DNA of 64,000 nucleotides from CAYXAA01 sp964462985 (GCA_964462985.1 CAYXAA010000003.1:62001-126000); one strand, 5' to 3'. Shown: positions 34,511 to 43,436, counted from the stretch's first letter. The notes: generated from the sequence alone by a model not told the origin. Program-made: numbers and translations.

Positions 34511-35311
34511 ATGACGCCCGAGGAGATCACGGCGGCGGCCGAGCGGCTCGACGAGGCCGAGCACACGCGCACGCAGATCGGTCTTCTTAGCCTGCAGCAT
34601 CCCGGCATGACGCTCGACGACGCCTATGCGGTCCAGGCCGCGTGGGTCAGGAAAAAGATTGCTGCCGGCCGCACCGTGAAGGGCTGGAAGATCGGCCTCA
34701 CCTCCAAGGCGATGCAATATGCCCTCAACATCGACATTCCCGACTCCGGCGTGCTGTTCGACGACATGTTCTTTCAGGACGGCGCCCGCATCCCGAAAGG
34801 CCGCTTCATCCAGCCGCGCATCGAAGCCGAGATCGCCTTCGTAATGAAGCAGGACCTCCATGGTCCGGACGTGACGATCTTCGACGTGCTCAACGCGACC
34901 GACTATGTCACGCCATCGCTGGAGATCCTCGACACCAGGATCGTCCGCGTCGATCCGGCGACAAAGAAGACGCGGACAGTGGTCGACACGATTGCCGATA
35001 ATGCGGCCAACGCCGGCATCGTGCTCGGCGGCCGGCCACTGCGGCCGCTGGACGCCGACTTGCGCTGGATCGGAGCGATCGTCTCGCGCAATGCCGAGGT
35101 TGAGGAGACCGGCCTTGGCGCCGGCGTGCTCAACCATCCAGCGCTTGGGATCGCCTGGCTCGCAAACCGACTTGCGCAGTACGGCGATGGTATCTCCGCC
35201 GGACAGACGGTGCTGTCGGGCTCCTTCATCCGTCCCATCGAGGCCCGCAGTGGCGACACCATCGTCGCCGACTTTGGCGTCTACGGCTCGGTGAGCTGCC
35301 ATTTCAAATGA
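34511..35311 (+). CDS. hpaH: 2-oxo-hept-4-ene-1,7-dioate hydratase
   Basis: The 266-aa hydratase of the MhpD/HpaH family adds water to the dienoate product of the pathway. VKGWKIGLTSKAMQYALNID, FIQPRIEAEIAFVMKQDL and the C-terminal LGIAWLANRLAQYGDG and SGSFIRPIEA match the family. AAGGAG 10 bases upstream fixes the ATG, one base after the hpaG stop. The next expected step, HpaI aldolase, is not encoded here, so cleavage to pyruvate and succinate semialdehyde must be supplied elsewhere. Confidence 0.93.
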   Translation: MTPEEITAAAERLDEAEHTRTQIGLLSLQHPGMTLDDAYAVQAAWVRKKIAAGRTVKGWKIGLTSKAMQYALNIDIPDSGVLFDDMFFQDGARIPKGRFIQPRIEAEIAFVMKQDLHGPDVTIFDVLNATDYVTPSLEILDTRIVRVDPATKKTRTVVDTIADNAANAGIVLGGRPLRPLDADLRWIGAIVSRNAEVEETGLGAGVLNHPALGIAWLANRLAQYGDGISAGQTVLSGSFIRPIEARSGDTIVADFGVYGSVSCHFK

Positions 35312-35344
35312 CCTTCTTGCGCCGCGAACACGCGGTAGCAGCCG

Positions 35345-36046
35345 TCAGGCGTCTTCTTCCTCGGGTTCGAACTCCCGCGGCCCGTCGTCCTTGGAGAAGA
35401 GCACGCACGGTCCCCGCGAACCGCGCGGGTCGTAGGCGAAGCCCCTGGCCGCCAGCGCAAGGGTAATCTCGCGTATGCCTTCGAGACCGTAGAGGTGATC
35501 GTGCAGCTCAAGGAAGATCCGTTCGATCCCGGGCAAGGCGGCGCGGGGCAGCAGGTCGCGTTCCGCCCCTTCGATGTCCATCACGAGAACGTTGATGTCG
35601 TGGGTCCGGATGAACTCGTCGATATTGGACGAGCGGATCGTCAACACCTCCTCGTAAGGCCCCTGGGCTTCCACCATTGATGACATCCAGAGGTCCTTGC
35701 GCACGTAGAAGGTATGCGGGCGCGGGTCGTCGGCTGACAGAATCCCCTGCCGGATGGTTGCATTCCGCACGTCGTTGGCCGCGACCACACGTTGGGCGAG
35801 ACGCACCGTCAACGGATTGGCCTCGAAACCCCAGATCGTCACGCCCGGGATCGCGGCCATGACCGAGGTTATGATCGCGATGCCACAGCCCAGTTCGAGC
35901 ACGCGGTCGTTGGGCCGCACCGCCTTGACGATCGCGCGCGCCTCCTTGGCCTCGTAGCTGCCATCGAGCAGCGCCTGCCATACCACGGGAGACACGTCTT
36001 CGGCGTCCAACGGCACCTTGATGCCGTGAACGGTAAGGCAAGACAT
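35345..36046 (-). CDS. FkbM-family methyltransferase
   Basis: This 233-aa SAM-dependent methyltransferase shows the FkbM pattern: RVLELGCGIAIITSVMAAI for SAM, GFEANPLTVRLAQRVVAAND, then SSNIDEFIRTHDINVLVMDI continuing into EGAERDLL. FkbM enzymes O-methylate sugars, polyketides or other small hydroxyls. I start at MSCLTVHG, with AGGGA upstream. It converges on hpaH (33-bp gap) and has no obvious functional partner nearby. The C-terminus is acidic (EFEPEEEDA). Confidence 0.85.
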   Translation of the reverse strand: MSCLTVHGIKVPLDAEDVSPVVWQALLDGSYEAKEARAIVKAVRPNDRVLELGCGIAIITSVMAAIPGVTIWGFEANPLTVRLAQRVVAANDVRNATIRQGILSADDPRPHTFYVRKDLWMSSMVEAQGPYEEVLTIRSSNIDEFIRTHDINVLVMDIEGAERDLLPRAALPGIERIFLELHDHLYGLEGIREITLALAARGFAYDPRGSRGPCVLFSKDDGPREFEPEEEDA

Positions 36047-36187
36047 GCGCAACAATCCCTGAAAAGCCCAAGGCACCCTGGGTGCCGCAACTCGCAATAT
36101 ACATCAATCAGATATGCATAGAAATATACAGGACCCAACGGGTCTAGGCGTCTGCCCATTGAGTCCGCGCCGAAAGGGCAACGCGGG

Positions 36188-36523
36188 TCAGGCCTTCAGA
36201 TGGATCGTGACCAGAACGGTGCATTCGGCGCCGGGCTCGAAACGGGCGGCGAGCCGCAGCCAGTTGCCGAAACCGGTCAGCCGGGCGACTGCAATCGCGT
36301 CCTTCTCGCTCGGCATCTGCAGGCGCGTCCCCTCGGCCACCCAGTGCATTCCGTCGGGCGAGATCTCGACCGACGCCATCGGCGCCGGCCCGACCGGCTG
36401 CTTCAGCGCCCGGACGAAGATCACCGCTTCACGCGCCCAACCGGCCTCATAGGGCTCGGTCGCGGCCTCGCCGCTCCAGCGCTCGTTGCGCGCGACGATG
36501 GCGGTGATGTTTTCGGGCAGCAT
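36188..36523 (-). CDS. Hypothetical protein coupled to the enolase-superfamily gene (111 aa)
   Basis: The 111-aa protein (MLPENITAIVARNERWSGEA, then AGWAREAVIFVRALKQPVGP, SVEISPDGMHWVAEGTRLQM and ARFEPGAECTVLVTIHLKA) looks like a small all-beta domain. It has no signal peptide or membrane helix, so it is cytoplasmic. Its ATG shares bases with the preceding stop (TGATG), coupling it to the DUF6772-like gene. I cannot name a family with confidence. It ends a three-gene leftward operon with the acid-sugar dehydratase-type enolase. Confidence 0.75.
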   Translation of the reverse strand: MLPENITAIVARNERWSGEAATEPYEAGWAREAVIFVRALKQPVGPAPMASVEISPDGMHWVAEGTRLQMPSEKDAIAVARLTGFGNWLRLAARFEPGAECTVLVTIHLKA

Positions 36524-37455
36524 CAGAAGTCCCCCGAGATGCAGACAGAGTCGATGTAGAGGAAGGCGCGCTTTGCCACGTCGGTCTCGGCGAACAGGCA
36601 GAAGTTCAGCATGCACCACAGGTTCTTCATCGCCGGCATCCGGATCGAGTCAAAACCTGAAACATCGAACTCCCGGTCGTTGCAGCGCAACGCCAGCGCC
36701 TGCATCGTCGCCAGGTCGAAATCGAAGCGGAGATAGCTCCAGTTCACCTTGGTGGCGATCTCGTTGTAACAGAGCCGCTGCTCGCCGCCGGGCAGATCCT
36801 GCCAGCCGCTCGGCGCGAGATGGTAATGGCTCAGGATCTTTTCGCCCGATCCCACCGGCTTGAATCGCGTCGTCTCCGCCTTGAACTGCCACTTTTGCAC
36901 GTGTTGGCCGTTTTCGGCATTCAGGAAGCGCAGGTGCGGCATCACCCGTTCCGCCCCGTTATCGCGGTCTCCGCCCTGCAGGTCGAACAGGAAGCCGACC
37001 GACCGCACGTCCGCCTCTCCGAGTTTCAACTCGGTCGCCTCCGGCTTGAAGGTGAAATAGACCTCGAAACGGATCGGCCCGCGCTCGCGGAAGGTCAGCC
37101 GCTTGATGGCGACGTTCTGGGCGCCGGGGCGCGGCCTTGTTGCAATCTTCAGCGCGTAGGAACTGTCATAGCCACCATGGGAGCCGGCGTCCCAGTGGCC
37201 GAGCGTGGACAGCATCGCGCTGGTGTGCTGGGCGTAGCCCGCCAGCATGGTGTCGAGGTCGTCCTCGTAGTTGCCGACGAGTTGCGACCAGCCGCAGTGG
37301 CCGCGCGAGAAATCGTCGTGACAGATGATGCGCGGCAACGGGTCGAACCGGCTGAGCGCCGGGTCTGCCCTCAGCATGGCCAGACGCAGCGCCTCGGTCA
37401 TGTCAGCGGTTGCCCTGTCGGTCACATCGTCCCTCCGGCCCTTCGGTCTCGTCAT
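36523..37455 (-). CDS. Jelly-roll-like protein of unknown function (possibly DUF6772)
   Basis: The 310-aa protein has FDPLPRIICHDDFSRGHCGW and a run typical of beta-sandwich carbohydrate-binding or hydrolase folds: GGYDSSYALKIATRPRPGAQ, RGPIRFEVYFTFKPEATELK, RSVGFLFDLQGGDRDNGAER, VNWSYLRFDFDLATMQALAL. It has no signal peptide, so it acts in the cytoplasm. I believe this is the DUF6772 family but cannot verify it. It overlaps the enolase-gene stop by 4 bp. Context suggests it acts on an imported sugar or sugar acid. Confidence 0.75.
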   Translation of the reverse strand: MTRPKGRRDDVTDRATADMTEALRLAMLRADPALSRFDPLPRIICHDDFSRGHCGWSQLVGNYEDDLDTMLAGYAQHTSAMLSTLGHWDAGSHGGYDSSYALKIATRPRPGAQNVAIKRLTFRERGPIRFEVYFTFKPEATELKLGEADVRSVGFLFDLQGGDRDNGAERVMPHLRFLNAENGQHVQKWQFKAETTRFKPVGSGEKILSHYHLAPSGWQDLPGGEQRLCYNEIATKVNWSYLRFDFDLATMQALALRCNDREFDVSGFDSIRMPAMKNLWCMLNFCLFAETDVAKRAFLYIDSVCISGDF

Positions 37456-38600
37456 GGCGTCCGGAGCCGTGCCACGGCATCCCAGTCGACCTCGATGCCG
37501 AGTCCCGGCCCGGTCGGGACGGGCAACAGCCCGTTCTTTTGCCGGTCGGCACCGGGCGCTGCCCCCGTGATCGCCGTCTTGAACGGGCTCGAATCAGTCT
37601 CGCACTCCATCGCGAACAGGTTCGGCATTGCTGCCGCCAGATGCACGCTCGCTGTCTCGCAGACGATGCCGGACATGCCGATATGCGGCGCGTAGGCGAC
37701 GTCGTGGGCCGCCGCGAATTCCGCCATGCGCCGCGTCTCGGATATACCGCCTGAGCGGGCAACATCCGGCTGCAGAAACGAAAGGGTACGGTTGGAGACG
37801 AGCCGCATCACCTGGTCGAGCGAATAGTTGCTTTCCCCGGCCGCGAGCGGCGTTGCGCATCGCCGGTGAAGTTCCTCGTAGCCCTGTTCATCCTCCGGAC
37901 GCAGCGGCTCCTCGAACCAAAAATAGTCATTGGCGGTAAGCGCCCGGCCGACCTCCACCGCCTCCTCCAGCGTATAAGCCCAATTGGCGTCAACGCAGAG
38001 CACGATGCCGTCGCCGGCGCGCCGGCGCAGCCGCTCGATGCGCCGGCAGGCGTCCTTGACCGGGTTGGCGATCTTGACCTTGATGCGGGGAAAGCCCTTT
38101 TCCAGGTAGCGGTCGAGTTCCTCGTCCATGAACGCATCGCTGCCCCAGTTGACCGATGCGGCGTAGCACGGCACTTCGGTCCGACCGACTCCGCCCAGCA
38201 GACGGTAGATCGGCAGGCCGGCGGCCTTGCCGAGAATGTCCCACAGCGCAATATCGACACCGGCGATTGCCTCGATCAGCATGCCGCCGGCGCGGCCGGA
38301 GAGCGCGCGGCGCATTGTGCGCCAATGTGCGGTGATATCGGTGGCGTTCTGACCGACCAGGCGAGGCTTCAAAGACGTCTCGATCAGCTCGGCATAAGCT
38401 TTCGGCGCGAAGCGGGCGAGGGACTCGCCGACGCCGACGATCCCGGCGTCCGTCCGCACCTCGACCAGGACGATCGATACCTCGGAATACTTGCCCCAGG
38501 AGGTGATGGTCGGGCGCGGCAGCGTCTGCGTCAGCGGATGCGCAATCACGTCAGTGATGCGGATATCGGCCTTCGCCCTCACGTCTTCGGTCAATGCCAT
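37452..38600 (-). CDS. Mandelate racemase/muconate lactonizing family sugar-acid dehydratase
   Basis: The 382-aa enolase-superfamily enzyme abstracts a proton alpha to a carboxylate. Metal ligands are Asp204 (VDANWAY), Glu230 (WFEEPL) and Glu256 (AAGESNYS), spaced 26/26 exactly as in mandelate racemase. Base candidates are Lys176 of KVK and the Asp279/His306 dyad (LQPDVARSGG, YAPHIGMSG), spaced 27 as in that enzyme. This MR-subgroup machinery often dehydrates aldonic or uronic acids. The start is MALTEDVRAK. It is divergent from a GntR regulator and heads the operon with two unknown proteins. Confidence 0.92.
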   Translation of the reverse strand: MALTEDVRAKADIRITDVIAHPLTQTLPRPTITSWGKYSEVSIVLVEVRTDAGIVGVGESLARFAPKAYAELIETSLKPRLVGQNATDITAHWRTMRRALSGRAGGMLIEAIAGVDIALWDILGKAAGLPIYRLLGGVGRTEVPCYAASVNWGSDAFMDEELDRYLEKGFPRIKVKIANPVKDACRRIERLRRRAGDGIVLCVDANWAYTLEEAVEVGRALTANDYFWFEEPLRPEDEQGYEELHRRCATPLAAGESNYSLDQVMRLVSNRTLSFLQPDVARSGGISETRRMAEFAAAHDVAYAPHIGMSGIVCETASVHLAAAMPNLFAMECETDSSPFKTAITGAAPGADRQKNGLLPVPTGPGLGIEVDWDAVARLRTP

Positions 38601-38651
38601 CTCCTCCGTCGCCCTGTGAGCCGCACCCCGTTCTAGACCCGAACGGGATTT

Positions 38652-38688
38652 CTTGGCAACTAACAAACTTAGTTGCTAAGTTGTCAAG
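38652..38688. promoter_or_regulatory. Nested palindromic operator between the enolase operon and gntR
   Basis: CTTGGCAACT and AGTTGTCAAG form outer inverted arms with one mismatch. Inside lie AACTTAG-TTG-CTAAGTT (38666-38682) and CAACTAA-N5-TTAGTTG (38657-38675). A leftward TTGACA is embedded at 38687-38682. The site lies between divergent starts and is the likely binding site of the adjacent GntR regulator. Confidence 0.7.
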
Positions 38689-38723
38689 GCGCTGGTAAAC
38701 GAAAGAAGATCACAGGGGGATCC

Positions 38724-39482
38724 ATGGCAGCCAACGCGCCCAGGAAGCCGTTCTTCGCCGTCAAGGCCGCGATGCCGTCGCGCCTTGCCGATACGGTGTC
38801 GGACGCGATTGCGACGGCGCTGTTCGACGGACGCATTGCGCCGGGAGAGCCGCTGCCGCCGGAGGGCGAGATCGCCCGCGAATTCGGTGTCAGCAAACCG
38901 ATCGCGCGCGAGGCCCTGCGCCAGCTCACGTCCGCCGGATTGATCTCGACGCAGCAGGGCAAGGTCGCCCGCGCGAAGGCTTTCAACGGCGAGCCGCTCG
39001 ACCGGATCTACGGCTATGCGGTGCGCTCCAGCCTGGAGCGGCTGCGCGAAGCCAACGAGATGCGGCGCGTCATCGAGACCGGCATCGCCCGGCTCGCTGC
39101 GGAGCGTCGCGGCAAGACCGGGATGAACGCGATGGAGCGCGCGGTGGCAGACATGCGGGCGGCGCTCGGCGATCCCGCCGCCTTCACCGAAGCCGACATC
39201 CTGTTTCACCTCGGAATGGCCCTTGCGACCGACAATTCGATGATCCGCGTGCAGATGGAGGGCTTGCGCTCCGTGCAGCGTGAGGTCTCGGAACTGTTCT
39301 CTCGTCGCGCCAACCGCTCGGCGGCCGACTGGAACGCGACGATCGATCGCCACCAGGCCATCTACGAGGCAATCGCCGCCGCTGACGCCGATCGGGCGGA
39401 GCAGAAGATCATCGCCCATTTCGAAGCCGCCGATATTGCCTCGCTCGAGGTGGCGGGCAAGCTTGACACCGCAACAGGGTGA
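38724..39482 (+). CDS. GntR-family regulator, FadR subfamily (FCD domain)
   Basis: The 252-aa regulator has a winged helix (residues about 15-80: LADTVSDAIATALFDGRIAP, REFGVSKPIAREALRQLTSA) and an FCD effector domain (RLREANEMRRVIETGIARLA, FHLGMALATDNSMIRVQMEG, RHQ-type IDRHQAIYEAIAAADADRA). FCD members bind small acids or sugars with a metal. AGGGGG precedes the ATG. It sits between the divergent enolase operon and the SDR/ABC operon and probably represses both until the substrate is present. Confidence 0.92.
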   Translation: MAANAPRKPFFAVKAAMPSRLADTVSDAIATALFDGRIAPGEPLPPEGEIAREFGVSKPIAREALRQLTSAGLISTQQGKVARAKAFNGEPLDRIYGYAVRSSLERLREANEMRRVIETGIARLAAERRGKTGMNAMERAVADMRAALGDPAAFTEADILFHLGMALATDNSMIRVQMEGLRSVQREVSELFSRRANRSAADWNATIDRHQAIYEAIAAADADRAEQKIIAHFEAADIASLEVAGKLDTATG

Positions 39483-39488
39483 CGGTGC

Positions 39489-40289
39489 ATGACCGCAGGC
39501 CTCTTCTCCCTCGACGGCCGCACGGCCCTCGTCACCGGAGCAGGCTCCGGCATCGGTCGGGCCCTGGCGCGCGGGCTGGCGAGTCAGGGCGCTGACATCG
39601 TGCTGCATCATTTAGATGATGCCGACGGCGCCGCAAGCGTCAGTCGCGAGATCACGGCCCTGGGCCGCAAAGCAGTGGTGATCGAAGCCGATTTCGCCGC
39701 ACCCGGCGCCGCATCGGCGTTGGCCGACGACGCGGTCCGGCTCGGAGGCCGTATCGACATCCTCATCGCAAATGCCGCGATCGAGCGGCGTTGCCCTTGG
39801 CAGGACGTCACCGACGCCCATGTGCAGGACCATGTCGCCGTGAATTTCGCCGCGCTGATTGCCCTCACCCGCGCCCTCGTCCCGCCGATGGCGCAGCGCG
39901 GCTGGGGCCGGGTCGTCGCGATCGGCAGCGTCATGGCGGAGCGGCCGCGGGCCGAGACAGTGGTCTATGCCGGGTTGAAGGCCGCCCAGCGCGTCGCGAT
40001 CCGTGCGATCGCCCGCGAGGTTGCGGGCAAGGGCGTGACGATGAACGTGATCTCACCCGGCGCCATCGAGACCGAGCGCACCGCCGCCCGTTACGCCGAT
40101 GAAGGCTTCCGCCGTGCGGTGGTCGCCAAGATCCCCTCGGGCCGACCTGGTCGTGCCGAGGACTGCGTTGGTCCCGTGCTTCTCTTGTGCAGCGATGCGG
40201 CCGCTTACGTCACCGGCGCCGATATCCCCGTGGACGGGGGCTGGACCATTGGGGATGCGCCGGGTTCGCTGCCGGAGGTGACGGCTTGA
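39489..40289 (+). CDS. SDR-family oxidoreductase
   Basis: The 266-aa short-chain dehydrogenase has the cofactor motif TGAGSGIG (16-23), NAA at 95-97, Ser147 and the Tyr160-x3-Lys164 active site (VVYAGLKAAQ). The C-terminal SSDAAAYVTG-like stretch reads CSDAAAYVTGADIPVDGGWT. It is a typical sugar or sugar-acid dehydrogenase. It starts 6 bp after gntR, so the two are co-transcribed, and precedes the ABC importer. Confidence 0.9.
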   Translation: MTAGLFSLDGRTALVTGAGSGIGRALARGLASQGADIVLHHLDDADGAASVSREITALGRKAVVIEADFAAPGAASALADDAVRLGGRIDILIANAAIERRCPWQDVTDAHVQDHVAVNFAALIALTRALVPPMAQRGWGRVVAIGSVMAERPRAETVVYAGLKAAQRVAIRAIAREVAGKGVTMNVISPGAIETERTAARYADEGFRRAVVAKIPSGRPGRAEDCVGPVLLLCSDAAAYVTGADIPVDGGWTIGDAPGSLPEVTA

Positions 40290-40370
40290 AAGATCAGACT
40301 GAGCAGACGACGGCCACGACCGCCCGTTCAACGAAGTGAATACGGACTGATAACACCTGGGAGGAAACCG

Positions 40371-41618
40371 ATGAGACCGCTTTGGACGACAACCGCGGCG
40401 ACGGCACTTGCCATCGCCCTGACTTCGGCGCAGGCATCGGCGGCCGAGTTGCGCTTCACGGTATGGACCGGCAGCGAAGCGCATCTGAACATGCTGAACG
40501 GCATCGCCGAGAGCTTCCGTGAGACACATCCGGACGTCACCGTGAAGTTCGAGACCATCCCCGCAGCGGACTACACCCAGAAGCTCACCTTCCAGCTCGC
40601 CGGCGGCAACCCACCCGACATCGGCTGGATGATGGAGGACGCCGCCCCGACTTTTGCGGCGGCCGGCGTGCTTACGGATCTTGGCCCGACCCTGCGCGCC
40701 ACCGATGGCTATGACTTCGCCGACTTCTCCGAACCGGCCCTGGGCCTGTGGGTCGACGGTGACAAGGTCTATGGCGTGCCCTTCTCCACCTCGCCTTTCG
40801 TGATCTTCTACAACAAGGACATGTTCGACGCAGCCGGTCTTGAGGATCCGCTGGCGCTTGCCGCCAAGGGCGAATGGAACATGGCCAAGTTCCAGGGGGT
40901 CGCCAAGGCGCTGACAGAAGCCAATCCGGGTAAGTGGGGCTTCGAGTTCAAGGACGGTCAGGGTTACGATTCCCGCATCATGCACGCGCTGATGCCGCCG
41001 ATCCGCGCCTATGGCGGCGACGCCTGGGCGAACGGCGAATGCGGCTTCGATGACCCTGAGGCCGTGGCGGCGGTGAAGCAGCTCCACGACATGGTCTTCA
41101 AGGACAAGTCGATCGTGCCCCCGGGCGAGCAGGGCGACTATTTCTCCGGCTCCTCGGCCATGACGATCAACCAGATCTCGCGGGCATCGAAGATGCCGGA
41201 GGCCGGCTTCCAGTGGGGCATCGCGCCGCTGCCTTTCGGGCCCGGTGGCGAATCGCCAGTCATCGGCCAGGCCGCCATCGTCGTCTTCGCCGCCGGCAAG
41301 CAGAAGGACCTCGCCGCCGAGTTCGTCGCCCATATGACCAACAAGGAGAACGTTGCTGTTATGGCGCAGTTCTTCCCGCCGGCTCGTAAGTCGGTGCTCG
41401 AGAGCGAAGCCTTTACCGGCAGCAACGATCTGATCCCGGCTGATCAGATGGCGCACGTCAGCGCCGCGATCGAAAAGGGCAAGGTCCTGCCCAGCCACGA
41501 GAAGAGCCCGCAAATCCTCGCCGCCATGGCGCCGAAGGTTGACGCGCTGTGGAAGGCGGACGCCGACGTCGAGAAGGCGCTCGCCGCGGTCTGTGCCGCT
41601 ATCGAACCGCATCTCTGA
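40371..41618 (+). CDS. ABC transporter sugar-binding protein (extracytoplasmic)
   Basis: This 415-aa protein has a signal peptide (TTAATALAIALTSAQASA, cleavage near residue 23). The mature start is AELRFTVWTGSEAHLNMLNG. It is of the CUT1/family 1 solute-binding type: VKFETIPAADYTQKLTFQLA, NPPDIGWMMEDAAPTFAAAG, GVPFSTSPFVIFYNKDMFDA. It delivers a carbohydrate or polyol to the permeases encoded downstream. TGGGAGGAAA precedes the ATG. The ligand cannot be told from sequence; the flanking dehydratase and SDR suggest a sugar acid or its oligomer. Confidence 0.92.
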   Translation: MRPLWTTTAATALAIALTSAQASAAELRFTVWTGSEAHLNMLNGIAESFRETHPDVTVKFETIPAADYTQKLTFQLAGGNPPDIGWMMEDAAPTFAAAGVLTDLGPTLRATDGYDFADFSEPALGLWVDGDKVYGVPFSTSPFVIFYNKDMFDAAGLEDPLALAAKGEWNMAKFQGVAKALTEANPGKWGFEFKDGQGYDSRIMHALMPPIRAYGGDAWANGECGFDDPEAVAAVKQLHDMVFKDKSIVPPGEQGDYFSGSSAMTINQISRASKMPEAGFQWGIAPLPFGPGGESPVIGQAAIVVFAAGKQKDLAAEFVAHMTNKENVAVMAQFFPPARKSVLESEAFTGSNDLIPADQMAHVSAAIEKGKVLPSHEKSPQILAAMAPKVDALWKADADVEKALAAVCAAIEPHL

Positions 41619-41628
41619 CCGGGACAAG

Positions 41629-42561
41629 ATGACCACCGTCGCCACACACAACGCCACGGCGCGCACCTCGCGCGCGCCGTGGCTGACCCTGCGCTACCGG
41701 GAGGCGGTGGAGGCCTGGCTCTTCATCAGCCCGACCCTCGCAGGGTTTCTGATTTTCTTCCTCGGCCCGCTGATCGCCGTCGTGTTCTACAGCATGACGG
41801 AATGGAACCTGCTGACCCAGCAGGCGACCTTCGTGGGCATGGAGAATTACGTGGACGCGCTGACCCGGAACCCCGACTTCTGGCATGTCATGCGCAATTC
41901 GCTGGTCTTCGCCATTGGTCTCGTGCCGCTCAACATGTCTCTGGCGTTGGCGCTTGCCCTTGCGCTGTCGCGGCCATTCGCCGGAGTGGTGTTCTTCCGC
42001 ACCGTGTTCTTTGCGCCCGTTGTCACCTCCGCCGTCGCCTGGGCGATTGTCTGGAAATTCCTGCTCCAGGGCGAGGCCGGCGCGGTCAACCAACTCCTCG
42101 CTGTGGTCGGAATCGATGGGCCGAACTGGCTGCGAGAGCCGAATTGGGCCATGGCGGCCGTCATCGTCACGCGGGTCATCAAGATGGTCGGCCTCAACAT
42201 GATCCTCTATATCGCCGCGCTGCAGGCGATCCCGCGCGACTACGAAGCGGCCGCACGTCTCGAGGGCGCCTCGAACTGGCAGATCTTCCGCATGATCATC
42301 TGGCCGATGCTCGGCCCGACCACGCTGATCATCATGGTGATCACCACCATTGGCTCGTTCAAGGTGTTCGACCACATCTACCTGATGACCGGCGGCGGTC
42401 CCGAAAACGGGACCATGGTGCTCGCCTTCTACATCTACGAGCAGGGCTTCAAGTTCTTTAACATCGGCTACGCCTCGGCGCTGGCGATGATCATGTTCGT
42501 GGCGGTGCTGATCCTCACCATCGTCCAGCTCGCCCTCCGGCGAAAGGATGCGGGCCAATGA
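41629..42561 (+). CDS. ABC transporter sugar permease, MalF/UgpA type
   Basis: The 310-aa inner-membrane permease has six predicted helices (EAWLFISPTLAGFLIFFLGP first) and the EAA loop that contacts the ATPase (YEAAARLEGASNWQIFRMII, PMLGPT). It starts 10 bp after the binding-protein gene and overlaps the next permease by 4 bp. It forms the channel with its partner; CUT1 importers use two different permeases. Confidence 0.93.
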   Translation: MTTVATHNATARTSRAPWLTLRYREAVEAWLFISPTLAGFLIFFLGPLIAVVFYSMTEWNLLTQQATFVGMENYVDALTRNPDFWHVMRNSLVFAIGLVPLNMSLALALALALSRPFAGVVFFRTVFFAPVVTSAVAWAIVWKFLLQGEAGAVNQLLAVVGIDGPNWLREPNWAMAAVIVTRVIKMVGLNMILYIAALQAIPRDYEAAARLEGASNWQIFRMIIWPMLGPTTLIIMVITTIGSFKVFDHIYLMTGGGPENGTMVLAFYIYEQGFKFFNIGYASALAMIMFVAVLILTIVQLALRRKDAGQ

Positions 42562-43406
42562 CGCTCACGACGCGCCAGCTCCGGATCGTCAACCGCGCCT
42601 GCTGGACGATCGCCCTCTTGGTGGTCGCGATACCGTTCGTCTTTCCCTTCCTGTGGATGGTGACTTCCGGCTTCAAGAGCGCGACCGAGATCTTCGGGCA
42701 GCCGAGCCTGGTACCGCGGATGTGGCGCTGGCAGAACTTCGTGGAGGTGTTCCACTACCAGCCTTTCGCGCGCCAGTACTTAAACTCGCTCTACATCGCC
42801 GTGGCGGTCACCGGCCTCACGCTCGTGATTGCCTCGCTGGCCGGCTATGCGCTTGCGCGCATGCGCTTCGCCGGTGCCGGCCTGCTGATGCTGTTCCTGA
42901 TGTCGGCGCTGATGGTGCCTGAGGAAGTTACCATTATTCCGAATTTCTTCCTCATCCGCTGGATGGGCCTGATGGACACCCACTGGCCTCTGATTCTGCT
43001 GCCGGTGTTCGGTCCACATGGCGTCATGGCGACCTTCCTGATGCGCCAGTATTTCCTTGCGCTGCCCAAGGAGCTGGAGGAGGCCGGAAAGATGGACGGA
43101 CTGTCACGCTTCGGCATCTGGTGGCGGATCGCCTTGCCGATGTCGCGCCCGGCGCTGGCAGCGGTCGCCATCATCACGTTCCTGTTCTCCTGGAACCTCT
43201 TTCTTGAGCCGCTGGTGTTCATCAGTTCGCTCGACAAGTTCACCCTGCCGCTAGCGCTGTCGAACTTCACAGACTCCTACGGCCTGCCGCTCTGGCACCT
43301 TCAGCTGGCCGCCACCAGCCTCGCGGTGGTGCCGATCCTGGTGGTCTATCTGATCGCCCAGCGTCAGATCATCGAGAGCTTTGCCCTGTCCGGCGTCAAG
43401 GGCTAA
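42558..43406 (+). CDS. ABC transporter sugar permease, MalG/UgpE type
   Basis: The 282-aa permease has six helices (CWTIALLVVAIPFVFPFLWM at the start) and an EAA loop (ELEEAGKMDGLSRFGIWWRI, ALPMSRPAL). The ATG lies in the 4-bp overlap with the first permease stop, showing translational coupling. It completes the CUT1 transmembrane pair. Confidence 0.93.
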   Translation: MTLTTRQLRIVNRACWTIALLVVAIPFVFPFLWMVTSGFKSATEIFGQPSLVPRMWRWQNFVEVFHYQPFARQYLNSLYIAVAVTGLTLVIASLAGYALARMRFAGAGLLMLFLMSALMVPEEVTIIPNFFLIRWMGLMDTHWPLILLPVFGPHGVMATFLMRQYFLALPKELEEAGKMDGLSRFGIWWRIALPMSRPALAAVAIITFLFSWNLFLEPLVFISSLDKFTLPLALSNFTDSYGLPLWHLQLAATSLAVVPILVVYLIAQRQIIESFALSGVKG

Positions 43407-43436
43407 CGCCGCCCCAATACGAGTACGGAACGAAAC

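Noticed and set aside
35360..35380. A GGGTTCGAACTCCCG-like string resembling a tRNA T-arm
   Set aside because: It lies inside the C-terminal coding part of the FkbM gene (acidic FEPEEED tail), and no acceptor, D or anticodon arms fit around it.
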